This document shows positions 19,580 to 27,325 of a stretch of 64,000 nucleotides of DNA, in pieces; position 1 is the first letter of the stretch; each line of letters starts with the position of its first letter. Made by a program: the position numbers and the translations under genes. Below the pieces are notes generated by a model, which did no database searches, was not told where the DNA came from, and saw nothing but the letters and a program-made list of their open reading frames with translations. This DNA comes from Umezawaea beigongshangensis (lineage in GTDB: Bacteria; Actinomycetota; Actinomycetes; Mycobacteriales; Pseudonocardiaceae): the NCBI RefSeq assembly GCF_016464305.1, contig NZ_JAEIOJ010000002.1, positions 186,001-250,000 of the forward strand, read 5' to 3'.

Positions 19580-21013
19580 ATGTCCACTGGCACCACGTAC
19601 CTGGAGCTGTCCGAGGCGGGCGGCGGTGCGCACAAGTTCTACGAGGTGGACGTGGACGGCACCGCGGTCACCATCACCTACGGGCGCATCGGTGAGCGGG
19701 GCGCGGTGCGCACCACGTCCTACGCCGACGCCGCGAAGGCGCGCAACGCCGCGGAGAAGAAGATCGGCGAGAAGGTGCGCAAGGGGTACGCGCCCGCCGT
19801 GAAGGGCGTGCGGCAGCGCCGCCCGATCACCCGGCGGCAGATCACCAGCACGCGCTCCACCGCGCAGCAGGCTCCGGTGCTGTGGCGGTTCGCCTCGGGC
19901 GCCGCGGCGTTCGGGATCTTCGTCGGCGAGGACCGGGTGTGGATCGGCAACGAGCGGGGCGACGTCTACACCCTCACCCACGACGGTTCCGTCACCGGCC
20001 GGTTCGGACTGCCCGACGGCGTCAAGTGCATCGTCGCCGACGACTTCTGGATCTACGCGGGCTGCGACGACGGCCGCGTGTACGACCTGGGCGGCAAGGT
20101 CCCGCGCGTGGCCTACGAGATCGCGAGCAACGTCGACATCTACTGGCTCGACATCGACGACGGCGTCCTGGGCGTCTCCGACCGGCAGGGCGGGATCACG
20201 GTCGTCGACCACGAGGACGAGTTCCAGTGGTCGCGCCGCAGCGCGGGCGAGAGCGCGTGGATGGTGCGCTGCGCCACCGAGGGCGTCTTCCACGGCCACT
20301 CCGGGGGCGTCACGCACTACCGGGCGCGCAGCGGGGACCCGGTGTGGCACACCGACACGCCGGGCGACGTGCTGTTCGGCTGGCAGGAGGCGGGCGAGGT
20401 GTTCGCCGGCACGAGCCGGGGCGAGGTGCACCGCCTCGCCAAGTCCGACGGCGCGGAGATCGCCCGCTACCGCTGCGACGCCGCGGTGTTCTCCTGCGCG
20501 ACCTCCCCGGACGGCGAGTACGTCTTCGCGGGCGACAGCCACTCGTCGGTGTACTGCTTCGCCGCCGACGGCACGCGGCTGTGGAAGCTCGGCACGGGCT
20601 GCGGTTCGGCGTTCTCCATGCAGTACCACGACGAGCGGCTCTACCTCGTGACCACCGACGGCTCCCTGGCGTGCATCGACGCCAGCCCGGCCGCCGTGCA
20701 CGCCGCCGAACAGGGGGTGCTGCCGCGGCGCAGCGACGTCAAGGCCGACGGCTGGCGGCGCGTGGAGGCCACCGCCGAGGTGGAGACGATCGCCGGGGTG
20801 CCGGCGCACACCGGCGGTGTCGTGGTCGAGTGCGTGCAGGACGGCGGGCGGCTGCGCGTGCACGTCGTGTCCGAGGGCTACGACTCGCGGCTGGGCGTGC
20901 AGTTCCCCAAGGACATCCGCGTGCCGGGGGCGCGCTACGTCGTCACGGAGGTGCACCCGTCCGCGAACGGCGGCTTCTACCGGGCCAGGGGCGAGATCAA
21001 GCGCCTGCTGTGA
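19580..21013 (+). CDS. WGR-domain protein with beta-propeller repeats
   Basis: ATG 19580 sits after GAGGGGGAAC and gives 477 residues. The first 80 residues form a WGR domain (YLELSEAGGGAHKFYEVDVDGTAV, ITYGRIGERG), a module of PARPs and MolR-like bacterial proteins thought to bind nucleic acid or protein. Residues about 95-385 are a PQQ/WD40-like propeller with repeated blade motifs such as VWIGNERGDVYTL, YVFAGDSHSSVYCF and LYLVTTDGSLACID. The C-terminal 90 residues (VVVECVQDGG ... FYRARGEIKRLL) are a conserved extra domain I cannot name. There is no signal peptide, so it is likely cytoplasmic. Function unknown. Confidence 0.85.
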   Translation: MSTGTTYLELSEAGGGAHKFYEVDVDGTAVTITYGRIGERGAVRTTSYADAAKARNAAEKKIGEKVRKGYAPAVKGVRQRRPITRRQITSTRSTAQQAPVLWRFASGAAAFGIFVGEDRVWIGNERGDVYTLTHDGSVTGRFGLPDGVKCIVADDFWIYAGCDDGRVYDLGGKVPRVAYEIASNVDIYWLDIDDGVLGVSDRQGGITVVDHEDEFQWSRRSAGESAWMVRCATEGVFHGHSGGVTHYRARSGDPVWHTDTPGDVLFGWQEAGEVFAGTSRGEVHRLAKSDGAEIARYRCDAAVFSCATSPDGEYVFAGDSHSSVYCFAADGTRLWKLGTGCGSAFSMQYHDERLYLVTTDGSLACIDASPAAVHAAEQGVLPRRSDVKADGWRRVEATAEVETIAGVPAHTGGVVVECVQDGGRLRVHVVSEGYDSRLGVQFPKDIRVPGARYVVTEVHPSANGGFYRARGEIKRLL

Positions 21014-21026
21014 ACTCCGGTTCCGG

Positions 21027-21059
21027 GGAGGCGGCTCGTCGGGGACCGAGCCGCCCTCC
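21027..21059 (+). terminator. Terminator-like hairpin after the WGR gene
   Basis: GGAGGCGGCTCG (21027-21038) pairs with CGAGCCGCCCTCC (21047-21059) with one bulged base and an 8-nt loop, 13 bases past the stop codon. Confidence 0.6.
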
Positions 21060-21068
21060 GGCAGGCCG

Positions 21069-21224
21069 TCACCGCTCCGGGGACGGGCGGAGACCGTGCC
21101 CGCGGTGCCCGATCACGCGGCGGCACACCTCGGCCTCCGCCTCGTGCGAGAACGGCGTCGAGCCGGGGTCGCCCTCTCCGGTGCTGACGGTCGTCGTGCG
21201 GTCCGGTCCTGTTGCTGCGCTCAT
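21069..21224 (-). CDS. Small ORF, 51 residues, unknown function
   Basis: ATG 21224 is preceded at 7-8 nt by an excellent ribosome site, GGAGGAGGTG (complement of 21231-21240), stronger than that of most genes here. The product begins MSAATGPDRTTTVSTGEG, is polar, Thr-rich at the start and Arg-rich at the end, and has one Cys and no hydrophobic segment. I recognise no family. It diverges from the P450 gene at 21422, and a small regulator or peptide precursor is possible. It may also be a chance ORF; the ribosome site is the main support. Confidence 0.4.
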   Translation of the reverse strand: MSAATGPDRTTTVSTGEGDPGSTPFSHEAEAEVCRRVIGHRGHGLRPSPER

Positions 21225-21268
21225 GCGCGTCACCTCCTCCACCACCCTGACCGCCCGCTCGACCGCCC

Positions 21269-21296
21269 GGCAAGTTTCGTTGCCGATCTGGCAAGT
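21269..21296. promoter_or_regulatory. Repeat/palindrome element upstream of the P450
   Basis: GGCAAGT occurs at 21269-21275 and again at 21290-21296, two helical turns (21 bp) apart. The second copy is also half of the palindrome TTGCCgatctGGCAA (21280-21294). The element lies between the small ORF and the P450 gene and may be an operator; the binding protein is unknown. Confidence 0.4.
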
Positions 21297-21421
21297 CGAA
21301 CGACGACCGGGACCGGATGGGCTGATCGGGTGATCGGATCGTCCGGTCGAGCAGCACGCCGTGCGGACGGTTCCCCCTCGTGGCGCTGCCCCCGCAGCCG
21401 ACGCTCGGACAGACTGGCAGC

Positions 21422-22639
21422 ATGAGCGAACCGGTCGCCACCTTCCCCTCCTACGACCTGTTCACCCCGGAGGTGCTGGACGATCCGCTGCCGCTGCTGC
21501 GCCGGATCAGCGCCGAGACGCCGGTGAGCTACATCCCCCAGCTGGACGCCCACCTGATCACCCGGTACGCGGACGTGCTCTCCGCGCTGAAGGACCGCCG
21601 GATGAGCACCGCCAACCTCACGCAGGGACTGGACCGGCTGACCCCGGCCGAGCTGGAGGAGCTGCGGCCCGTGCGCACCTCCGTCGCGATGTGGATGGGC
21701 CACACCGATCCCGCCGACCACGTGCGCTTCCAGCAGCTGCTCAAGCGCTACTTCACCCCGGCCACGGTGGACCTGCTGCGTCCGCGGGTGCGCGAGCTGA
21801 CGCACGAGCTGCTCGACGCGGTGGAGCCGCGGGGACGGATGGACGTCGTCGCCGACCTCGCCTACCCGTTGCCGGCCAACGTGATCGCCGAGATGCTCGG
21901 CATGCCCACCCGCCACCGGGAGCAGCTCCAGGCCTGGTCGCGGGACATCCTGGCGCTGTTCCAGCTCGCGGACGTCGACCTGTTGCGCAAGAGTCAGCGC
22001 AGCGTCCTGGAGATGCAGGACTACCTGCGCGGCCTGGTCGACGAACGCCGCCGGACGCCGAGCGAGGACCTGCTCAGCGTGTTCGTGGCCGCAGAGCGGG
22101 AGGGCGTCGTCACCGAGGACGAGATCGTCGCGAACTGCGTGCTGCTGCTCTTCGCCGGTCACGAGACGACGGCCGGGCTCATCGCCAACGGGCTGGCGCT
22201 GCTGTTCGACAACCCCGACCAGCTGGCCCTGCTGAAGAGCGAGCCCGAGCTGACGCCCTCCGCCGTGGAGGAGATGCTGCGCTGCGACGGCCCGGCGGGG
22301 GTGGTCGCCAGGGTGAGCACGGAGCCGGTGGAGGTGGCGGGCACGTCCTTCCCCGCCGGTCGGCAGTTCTACCTGGCCATGCTCGCGAGCAACCGGGACC
22401 CGAGCGTGTTCTTCGAGCCGGACCGGTTCGACGTCAGGCGCAAGCCCAACCGGCACACCGCCTTCGGCCTCGGAGCGTTCTACTGCCTGGGCGCCTCGCT
22501 GGCCCGGATGGAGACCGAGGAGTGCTTCCGCGTCCTGCTCGACCGCTTCCCCGGCCTGCGGCCGGTCGACGGTGGTCCGCTCCGGCGTCCGTCACTGCCG
22601 CTGGGACGTCGCATCGAGTCGTTCCCCGTGGAGCTCTGA
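21422..22639 (+). CDS. Cytochrome P450
   Basis: 405 residues from ATG 21422. The oxygen-activating I-helix motif is AGHETTAG (about 245-252). The K-helix ExxR is EEMLR (about 281-285). The heme loop FGLGAFYCLG carries the thiolate Cys at about 355. Soluble, no membrane anchor, length typical of actinomycete class I P450s, which take electrons from a ferredoxin. No ferredoxin gene follows this one; the only ferredoxin in the window is paired with the other P450 at 49.8 kb. Substrate unknown. It converges on the TetR gene. Confidence 0.92.
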   Translation: MSEPVATFPSYDLFTPEVLDDPLPLLRRISAETPVSYIPQLDAHLITRYADVLSALKDRRMSTANLTQGLDRLTPAELEELRPVRTSVAMWMGHTDPADHVRFQQLLKRYFTPATVDLLRPRVRELTHELLDAVEPRGRMDVVADLAYPLPANVIAEMLGMPTRHREQLQAWSRDILALFQLADVDLLRKSQRSVLEMQDYLRGLVDERRRTPSEDLLSVFVAAEREGVVTEDEIVANCVLLLFAGHETTAGLIANGLALLFDNPDQLALLKSEPELTPSAVEEMLRCDGPAGVVARVSTEPVEVAGTSFPAGRQFYLAMLASNRDPSVFFEPDRFDVRRKPNRHTAFGLGAFYCLGASLARMETEECFRVLLDRFPGLRPVDGGPLRRPSLPLGRRIESFPVEL

Positions 22640-22655
22640 GCACGCCACCGTCCAC

Positions 22656-23246
22656 TCAGGACGGCTCTGCCGGCCGTGCGGCGCGCACCAGGACCTCCGC
22701 CGTCGCACGGCCGCGTTCGATCGCCGCGTCGGCGTCCCCGCGGAGCATCATCGCGAGGACGCCCGTGACGACGAGCAGGAGCTGCTCGGCGAGCGCCTCG
22801 GCCCCGTCGTGCGCCACGGGCACCGCGAGCGCGGTCAGCCGGTCGCGGAACAGGCGGGTGTCGTCCGCGAGGGTCCGCGCCAGGTCGCCGTCCGGGTGAG
22901 GGCGTTCGGCCGCCGTGCCGAGGAAGGCGCACCACCTGGCGGCGGCGGGAGCCAGCCGGAAGCGCTGGAGCGCGTCGAACACGGCGAGCAGGCGGCGGTG
23001 GTCGTCGGTCTCCGCGTCGACCGCCTCCTGCCACTGCCGGTCCCAGCGTTCGAGGCGGCGGCGCAGCGCGCTGACGACGAGGCCCTCCTTGTTGCGGAAG
23101 TGGGCGTAGAGGGTGGCGGGAGCGACGCCCGCGCGGGCGAGGACGGCGTCCACCGGAGTGGCCGCGATCCCCCCGGTGAACAGGAGTTCGTCCGCGGCGT
23201 CCAGCAGCCGTTCCCTGGGGCGAGGTCGCGCTGACACGACACACAC
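22656..23246 (-). CDS. TetR-family transcriptional regulator
   Basis: The best start is GTG 23246, five bases after GGAGGT, giving 196 residues; a second GTG at 23237 is possible, and a longer frame to 23324 crosses the divergent gene. The N-terminal HTH is clear: ERLLDAADELLFTGGIAATPVDAVLARAGVAPATLYAHFRNKEGLV. The C-terminal ligand domain is rich in Ala and Arg. Its start codon lies at the edge of a 35-bp palindrome shared with the divergent MFS gene, so it very probably represses both itself and the transporter. Confidence 0.88.
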   Translation of the reverse strand: MCVVSARPRPRERLLDAADELLFTGGIAATPVDAVLARAGVAPATLYAHFRNKEGLVVSALRRRLERWDRQWQEAVDAETDDHRRLLAVFDALQRFRLAPAAARWCAFLGTAAERPHPDGDLARTLADDTRLFRDRLTALAVPVAHDGAEALAEQLLLVVTGVLAMMLRGDADAAIERGRATAEVLVRAARPAEPS

Positions 23247-23280
23247 TGTAACCTCCGTTTCAATGAAACGGTCGTTACAG
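23246..23280. promoter_or_regulatory. 35-bp TetR operator palindrome overlapping both start codons
   Basis: Outer arms CTGTAAC (23246-23252) and GTTACAG (23274-23280) and inner arms CGTTTCA/TGAAACG around one A are perfect. The TetR start GTG (23246) and the MFS start ATG (23263) both lie inside or at the edge of it. Bound repressor would block initiation for both genes. Confidence 0.8.
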
Positions 23281-24432
23281 TCATCTGCGCTGCTCAGTGG
23301 AGCCACCGCACTCATCGCCGCCACCTACGGACTGGTCCGGCTCGGCTACGGGCTCTTCCTCCCGGACGTCCAGCGGGACCTGCGCCTGCCGGTCGAGGTG
23401 GCGGGGCTCGTCGCGTCCGGCGGTTCGGCGGCCTACTGCGTCGCCGCGGTCCTGGCGTTCCTGATCGCCGAGCGCCGTCCGCGGCCGGTGGCCGCGAGCG
23501 CCGGACTGCTCGCGGCCGCGGGCTCCGCGGGCATGGCCGCCGCCGCCCACCCGGCGGTGTTCGCCGCGGCCGCGGTGGCCGGGTCCGCCGGCGCCGGACT
23601 GGCCTCACCGGCCGTGGTCGCCCTGGTGCGCCGCAACGTGGCGCCCGCGCGGCAGGACGCGGCGCAGACGGTCGCCAACGCCGGAACCGGGCCCGGTCTC
23701 GTCGTCGCGGGCGTGCTCGCCCTGCTGGTGCTGCCCGACTGGCGCACGGCGTGGTGGCTCATCGCCGTGACGACGGTCGTCGTCACGGCCGTCGTGCTCC
23801 TCGCCGATCACCCCCGGCACGAGGCGCCGGACGCGAGCGCCGGCACACCCGTGCCGTGGCGGCTGCTCGGGACGCCAGCGGCGGGGGCCGTCCTCCTGGG
23901 CGTGGGAAGCGCCGGTGTCTGGGTGCACGGCCGGTCGTTCCTCGACGCGGCGAGCGAGCCGGGTTCGCCCGTCTCCGTCGTCGCCTGGATCGCCCTCGGC
24001 GTGGGCGGGGTGCTCGCGGCGGCGTCCGGGGCCGTGCTGGCGCGGGGCGTGCGCGGGGCGTGGACGGTGACGGTGGTCCCCGTGGCACTGGCGAGCCTCG
24101 CTCTCGCCCTGGCTCCCGGCACCCCGTGGCTGAGCGTCGCGGCGTGCGCGGTCTTCGGCTGGGGCTACACGGCGGCGTCGTCGGTCCTCGTCGTGTGGGC
24201 GAGCCGGGTCGCGCCGCACGCCGCCGCGCGCGGGACGTCGGTGCTGTTCGTCGCGCTCGTCCTCGGCCAGGCCCTCGGCTCGGCGCTGACCGGCGCGCTG
24301 CTCGCCCGCGCACCGGGCCCGCTCGGCCTCGTCGTCGCCGCGGGAGTCGCCCTGCTCAGCGCCGCGCCCGCGCTCGTGCGGGACGCTCCCGCGCGACCGG
24401 CGGACGTGCGGCCGGAACCGGTCGGGCGCTGA
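23263..24432 (+). CDS. MFS transporter (YbfB/YjiJ-like)
   Basis: 389 residues from ATG 23263, beginning MKRSLQSSALLSGATALIAA. About twelve hydrophobic segments cover the whole protein, with the N-half motif TYGLVRLGYGLFLPDVQRDL and the pattern of the YbfB/YjiJ branch of major facilitator transporters. There is no purine-rich ribosome site before the ATG, and the operator occupies that space, so the mRNA may be leaderless. Divergent TetR regulation suggests export of, or protection from, the ligand of that repressor. Substrate unknown. Confidence 0.85.
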   Translation: MKRSLQSSALLSGATALIAATYGLVRLGYGLFLPDVQRDLRLPVEVAGLVASGGSAAYCVAAVLAFLIAERRPRPVAASAGLLAAAGSAGMAAAAHPAVFAAAAVAGSAGAGLASPAVVALVRRNVAPARQDAAQTVANAGTGPGLVVAGVLALLVLPDWRTAWWLIAVTTVVVTAVVLLADHPRHEAPDASAGTPVPWRLLGTPAAGAVLLGVGSAGVWVHGRSFLDAASEPGSPVSVVAWIALGVGGVLAAASGAVLARGVRGAWTVTVVPVALASLALALAPGTPWLSVAACAVFGWGYTAASSVLVVWASRVAPHAAARGTSVLFVALVLGQALGSALTGALLARAPGPLGLVVAAGVALLSAAPALVRDAPARPADVRPEPVGR

Positions 24433-24436
24433 TTCA

Positions 24437-24478
24437 GGCGTTCTCGGCGCTCGGGGGTCGGCGTCGCCGGAGAACGCC
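24437..24478 (+). terminator. Terminator-like hairpin after the MFS gene
   Basis: GGCGTTCTCGGCG (24437-24449) pairs with CGCCGGAGAACGCC (24465-24478), one bulge, 15-nt loop, starting five bases after the stop codon. Confidence 0.6.
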
Positions 24479-24691
24479 CCCGCGCGCACGGGCGCGAACC
24501 AGCGCCGACTCGTGGGCCCGCGGCGTCTCGACCCGCGCAGGGTGACGGACGAGCCGTCGTGGACGACCTCCGACCGACCTCCGCCGGTTCGCGACCGCAG
24601 CGGAAGTTGCGGTTCCGGCAAAGAACGTTGTCAGTTCGTCGCGGTCGGGAGCAGGGTGGTGACGACGCCACCCCCCAGCGAGGAGAGACCG

Positions 24692-25294
24692 ATGGACGCC
24701 CAGTTCTGGGACGAGATGTACCGCGGCCGCGACCAGGTCTTCAGCGGCCGGCCCAACGGAGTGCTCGTCGCCGAGGTCGCCGACCTGCCGCCAGGGCGAG
24801 CGCTCGACGTGGGGTGCGGCGAGGGCGGCGACGCGCACTGGCTGGCCCGGCGGGGCTGGCGGGTCACCGGCGTCGACATCTCCCCGACCGCCCTGGAACG
24901 CGCCGCCGCCGCGACCGCGGACCTCGCGGACCTCGTGACGTGGACGCTCGGCGACCTGACCACGACGCCACCACCGGCACGCGCGTTCGACCTGGTGTCC
25001 CTCCAGTACTTCCCGCTCCTGCGGCAGCCGGGCCACAGCGCGCTGCGCGGCCTGCTGGACGCCGTCGCGCCGGGCGGCACCCTGCTCGTCGGCGGCCACG
25101 ACCTGGCCGACCTGCCACCGGGAGAAACGCACGGCTTCGACGTCGGCGCCTACTACCAGCCGGCCGAGGTCGCCGAACTCCTCGACGACGACTGGACCGT
25201 CCTGGTCGACGAGACCCGCCCGCGCACGGCTCCCGCGCCACCCGGCACGCACCACGCCCACGACACCGTCCTGCGGGCCCGGCGCCTGCGGTAG
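24692..25294 (+). CDS. Class I SAM-dependent methyltransferase
   Basis: 200 residues from ATG 24692 with GAGGAGAG about 10 bases upstream. It starts with DAQFWDEMYRGRDQVFSGRPN and has the SAM motif LDVGCGEGGDAHWLARRGW (about 39-57), then GVDISPTALERA. This is the tellurite-resistance/thiopurine (TehB/TPMT-like) methyltransferase subgroup, often detoxifying small molecules. Substrate not determined. It stands alone between an MFS and a TetR gene. Confidence 0.85.
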   Translation: MDAQFWDEMYRGRDQVFSGRPNGVLVAEVADLPPGRALDVGCGEGGDAHWLARRGWRVTGVDISPTALERAAAATADLADLVTWTLGDLTTTPPPARAFDLVSLQYFPLLRQPGHSALRGLLDAVAPGGTLLVGGHDLADLPPGETHGFDVGAYYQPAEVAELLDDDWTVLVDETRPRTAPAPPGTHHAHDTVLRARRLR

Positions 25295-25478
25295 CCCGCT
25301 CCCGCAGAGGCGCCGGTCGTGCGGAGCGGAGCGGCCGGCGCCGGGTGACCGACCGCTTCGGCCAGCCGGTCGAGCGTGTCGGCCGCCGGTGGGACCTCGA
25401 TCCGATCGCGGGGCCGGGCGGGGTGCGCGCCGATGTCGCAGCGGTGCGCACGTCGGCGGTGCGGTGGCGCAGCGCGGA

Positions 25479-26144
25479 TCAGCTGCGGGGCAGCACGCCC
25501 AGGAGGGTCGCGGTCAGGGCCAGCTTCAAGTAGTCCCTCAGCTCCAGGCGGAAGCGGGCCAGGTCGGGCTCGGCCAGGTAGGCCGCCTGCAGGCTGGGCG
25601 GGGGTGTGCTGTACGCCGACAGCGCGCCGGCCATGACCATGGTTTGCAGGCTGAACAGCGTCGCGTTCTCGCCCAGCTCCGGCAGGTACTTCTGGAGCAG
25701 GGCGGCCATGGTCGTCAGGCGGTCCAGGGAGGCGCGCTTGTAGCGCGCTACGACCTCCACGGAGACGTTGTGCTCCAGGACGCTGCCCTGTGCGCCGAAG
25801 AGGTCGCACAGCACCACTCGGCCGGACAGCGAGCGACTGAGGACCTCGGCCACCGCCACCGCTCGCTCGGCCACGGGCAGATCTTCGTCGACGTCGGCGG
25901 CCAGCTCGCTCGCCAGTTCCGTCAGCCACTCCAGCAGGAAGTGGTTCAGCAGTTCCAGCAGCACCGCCTCGCGGGACTCGAAGTAGCGCAGCACGTTCGG
26001 CTTCGCCAGGCCCACCCGGCGGCTGAGCTCGTTCAGGGTGACGGCGGCCACGGGCATCTCGTCGAGCATCGCCGACGCCGCGTCGAGGATCGCCCGCCGA
26101 CGGATCTCCCGCTGCTCTTGGGTTCGCGCCCGCTGGAAGGTCAC
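25479..26144 (-). CDS. TetR-family transcriptional regulator
   Basis: GTG 26144 gives 221 residues. N-terminal HTH: REIRRRAILDAASAMLDEMPVAAVTLNELSRRVGLAKPNVLRYFESREAVLLELL. The C-terminal domain has a hydrophobic ligand pocket and ends in DYLKLALTATLLGVLPRS, as in TetR proteins that control a neighbouring short-chain dehydrogenase. The GTAC-rich palindrome between it and the divergent SDR gene is the likely operator. Confidence 0.88.
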   Translation of the reverse strand: MTFQRARTQEQREIRRRAILDAASAMLDEMPVAAVTLNELSRRVGLAKPNVLRYFESREAVLLELLNHFLLEWLTELASELAADVDEDLPVAERAVAVAEVLSRSLSGRVVLCDLFGAQGSVLEHNVSVEVVARYKRASLDRLTTMAALLQKYLPELGENATLFSLQTMVMAGALSAYSTPPPSLQAAYLAEPDLARFRLELRDYLKLALTATLLGVLPRS

Positions 26145-26163
26145 GATCGCCAGCCTAACTGCA

Positions 26164-26232
26164 GTACCGGCGGTACGTTGACAACGTACCGGAAGTACTT
26201 TAATGTCACTCCCACAAGATACCTCCGGTACC
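26164..26232. promoter_or_regulatory. GTAC-rich operator array
   Basis: The core is a perfect 21-bp palindrome (26171-26191) with arms CGGTACGTT and AACGTACCG around GAC. Further GTAC half-sites lie at 26164 and 26195, and GGTACC at 26227. The palindrome covers the -35 of the SDR promoter. Repression by the adjacent TetR protein is inferred. Confidence 0.8.
26178..26206 (+). promoter_or_regulatory. Sigma-70-type promoter for the SDR gene
   Basis: A consensus TTGACA (26178-26183) is followed by a 17-bp spacer and TAATGT (26201-26206), an unusually good housekeeping promoter for this genome. It points toward the SDR gene, whose ATG is 48 bp farther on. Confidence 0.75.
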
Positions 26233-26253
26233 TTGAACGATCGGGAGCCTGGC

Positions 26254-27201
26254 ATGAGCGAGAAGTGGACGACGACGGACATTCCGGACCAGCACGGGCG
26301 GGTGGCCGTGGTGACCGGGGCCAACACCGGACTGGGGTACGAGACCGCCAAGGCGCTCGCCGAGCGCGGGGCGTCCGTGGTGCTCGCCGTGCGCGACGTC
26401 GAGAAGGGCGAGCAGGCCGCAGCCGGCATGACCGGCGACGTGACCGTGCAGGCGCTGGACCTGACCTCGCTCGACTCCGTCCGGACCGCGGCGGCGGCGC
26501 TGCGGTCCCGGCTCGACCGGATCGACCTGCTGATCAACAACGCCGGCGTGATGTACACCCCGAAGCAGACCACCCGGGACGGCTTCGAGCTGCAGTTCGG
26601 CACCAACCACCTCGGCCACTTCGCGCTCACCGGGCTGCTGCTGGACCTGATGCTGCCGGTGCCCGGCTCGCGCGTGGTGACGGTCAGCAGCACCGGCCAC
26701 CGCATCCGGGCCGCGATCCACTTCGACGACCTGCAGTGGGAGCGGTCCTACAACCGCGCCGCCGCCTACGGGCAGTCCAAGCTGGCCAACCTCATGTTCA
26801 CCTACGAGCTGCAGCGCCGGCTCGCCGCGCACGGCACCACCGTCGCGGTGGCCGCGCACCCCGGCATGTCCAACACCGAGCTCACCCGCAACTCCCCCGC
26901 GGCCCTCCGGCTCCCGCTCACCTGGCTCGCGCCGCTGATCACCCAGACTCCGGCGATGGGCGCGCTGCCGACCCTGCGCGCCGCCACCGACCCCGCCGTG
27001 CTCGGCGGCCAGTACTACGGTCCCGGCGGACGCAACGAGGTGAAGGGCCACCCCCGGCTGGTCGCCTCCAGCCCGGACTCGCACGAGGTGGCCGTCCAGC
27101 AGCGGCTGTGGACCGTCTCGGAAGACCTCACCGGGGTGAAGTTCCCCGTCGTCGCGTCCGAGCAGGACTCGTTCTCCTCCGGGGCGGCCGTCACGACGTA
27201 G
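26254..27201 (+). CDS. Short-chain dehydrogenase/reductase (retinol dehydrogenase-like)
   Basis: ATG 26254 after GGGAG gives 315 residues; an upstream ATG at 26203 lies in the promoter -10 region and is rejected. NAD(P)-binding TGANTGLGYETA, NNAGVM, catalytic Ser in VSSTGH and YGQSK are all present, typical of classical SDRs related to retinol dehydrogenases and protochlorophyllide reductases. The C-terminal extension (GGRNEVKGHPRLVASSPDS) is usual for this subgroup. Induced through the divergent TetR; substrate unknown. Confidence 0.88.
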   Translation: MSEKWTTTDIPDQHGRVAVVTGANTGLGYETAKALAERGASVVLAVRDVEKGEQAAAGMTGDVTVQALDLTSLDSVRTAAAALRSRLDRIDLLINNAGVMYTPKQTTRDGFELQFGTNHLGHFALTGLLLDLMLPVPGSRVVTVSSTGHRIRAAIHFDDLQWERSYNRAAAYGQSKLANLMFTYELQRRLAAHGTTVAVAAHPGMSNTELTRNSPAALRLPLTWLAPLITQTPAMGALPTLRAATDPAVLGGQYYGPGGRNEVKGHPRLVASSPDSHEVAVQQRLWTVSEDLTGVKFPVVASEQDSFSSGAAVTT

Positions 27202-27209
27202 CCCCCGCC

Positions 27210-27270
27210 GGTGGGAGGCGTCGGCTCGTCGCGGTGCACGCGGGTGGTGCCGAGACCGACGCCGCCTCCG
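27210..27270. terminator. Bidirectional terminator candidate between SDR and ligA
   Basis: GGAGGCGTCGG plus CTCG on the left pairs, with small bulges, with CGAG and CCGACGCCGCCTCC on the right, around a loop of about 20 nt. The two flanking genes converge here. Confidence 0.45.
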
Positions 27271-27325
27271 ACGCTCGACCGGCCAGCCGGAGCGCTCAGT
27301 CGCACCCCGTCCGCGACTCGGGGCC

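Noticed and set aside
25295-25478. Coding-like composition between the methyltransferase and TetR genes (RIEVPPAADTLDRLAEAVG in one minus frame)
   Set aside because: Could be a small remnant, but no start and no family I can name; left unannotated.
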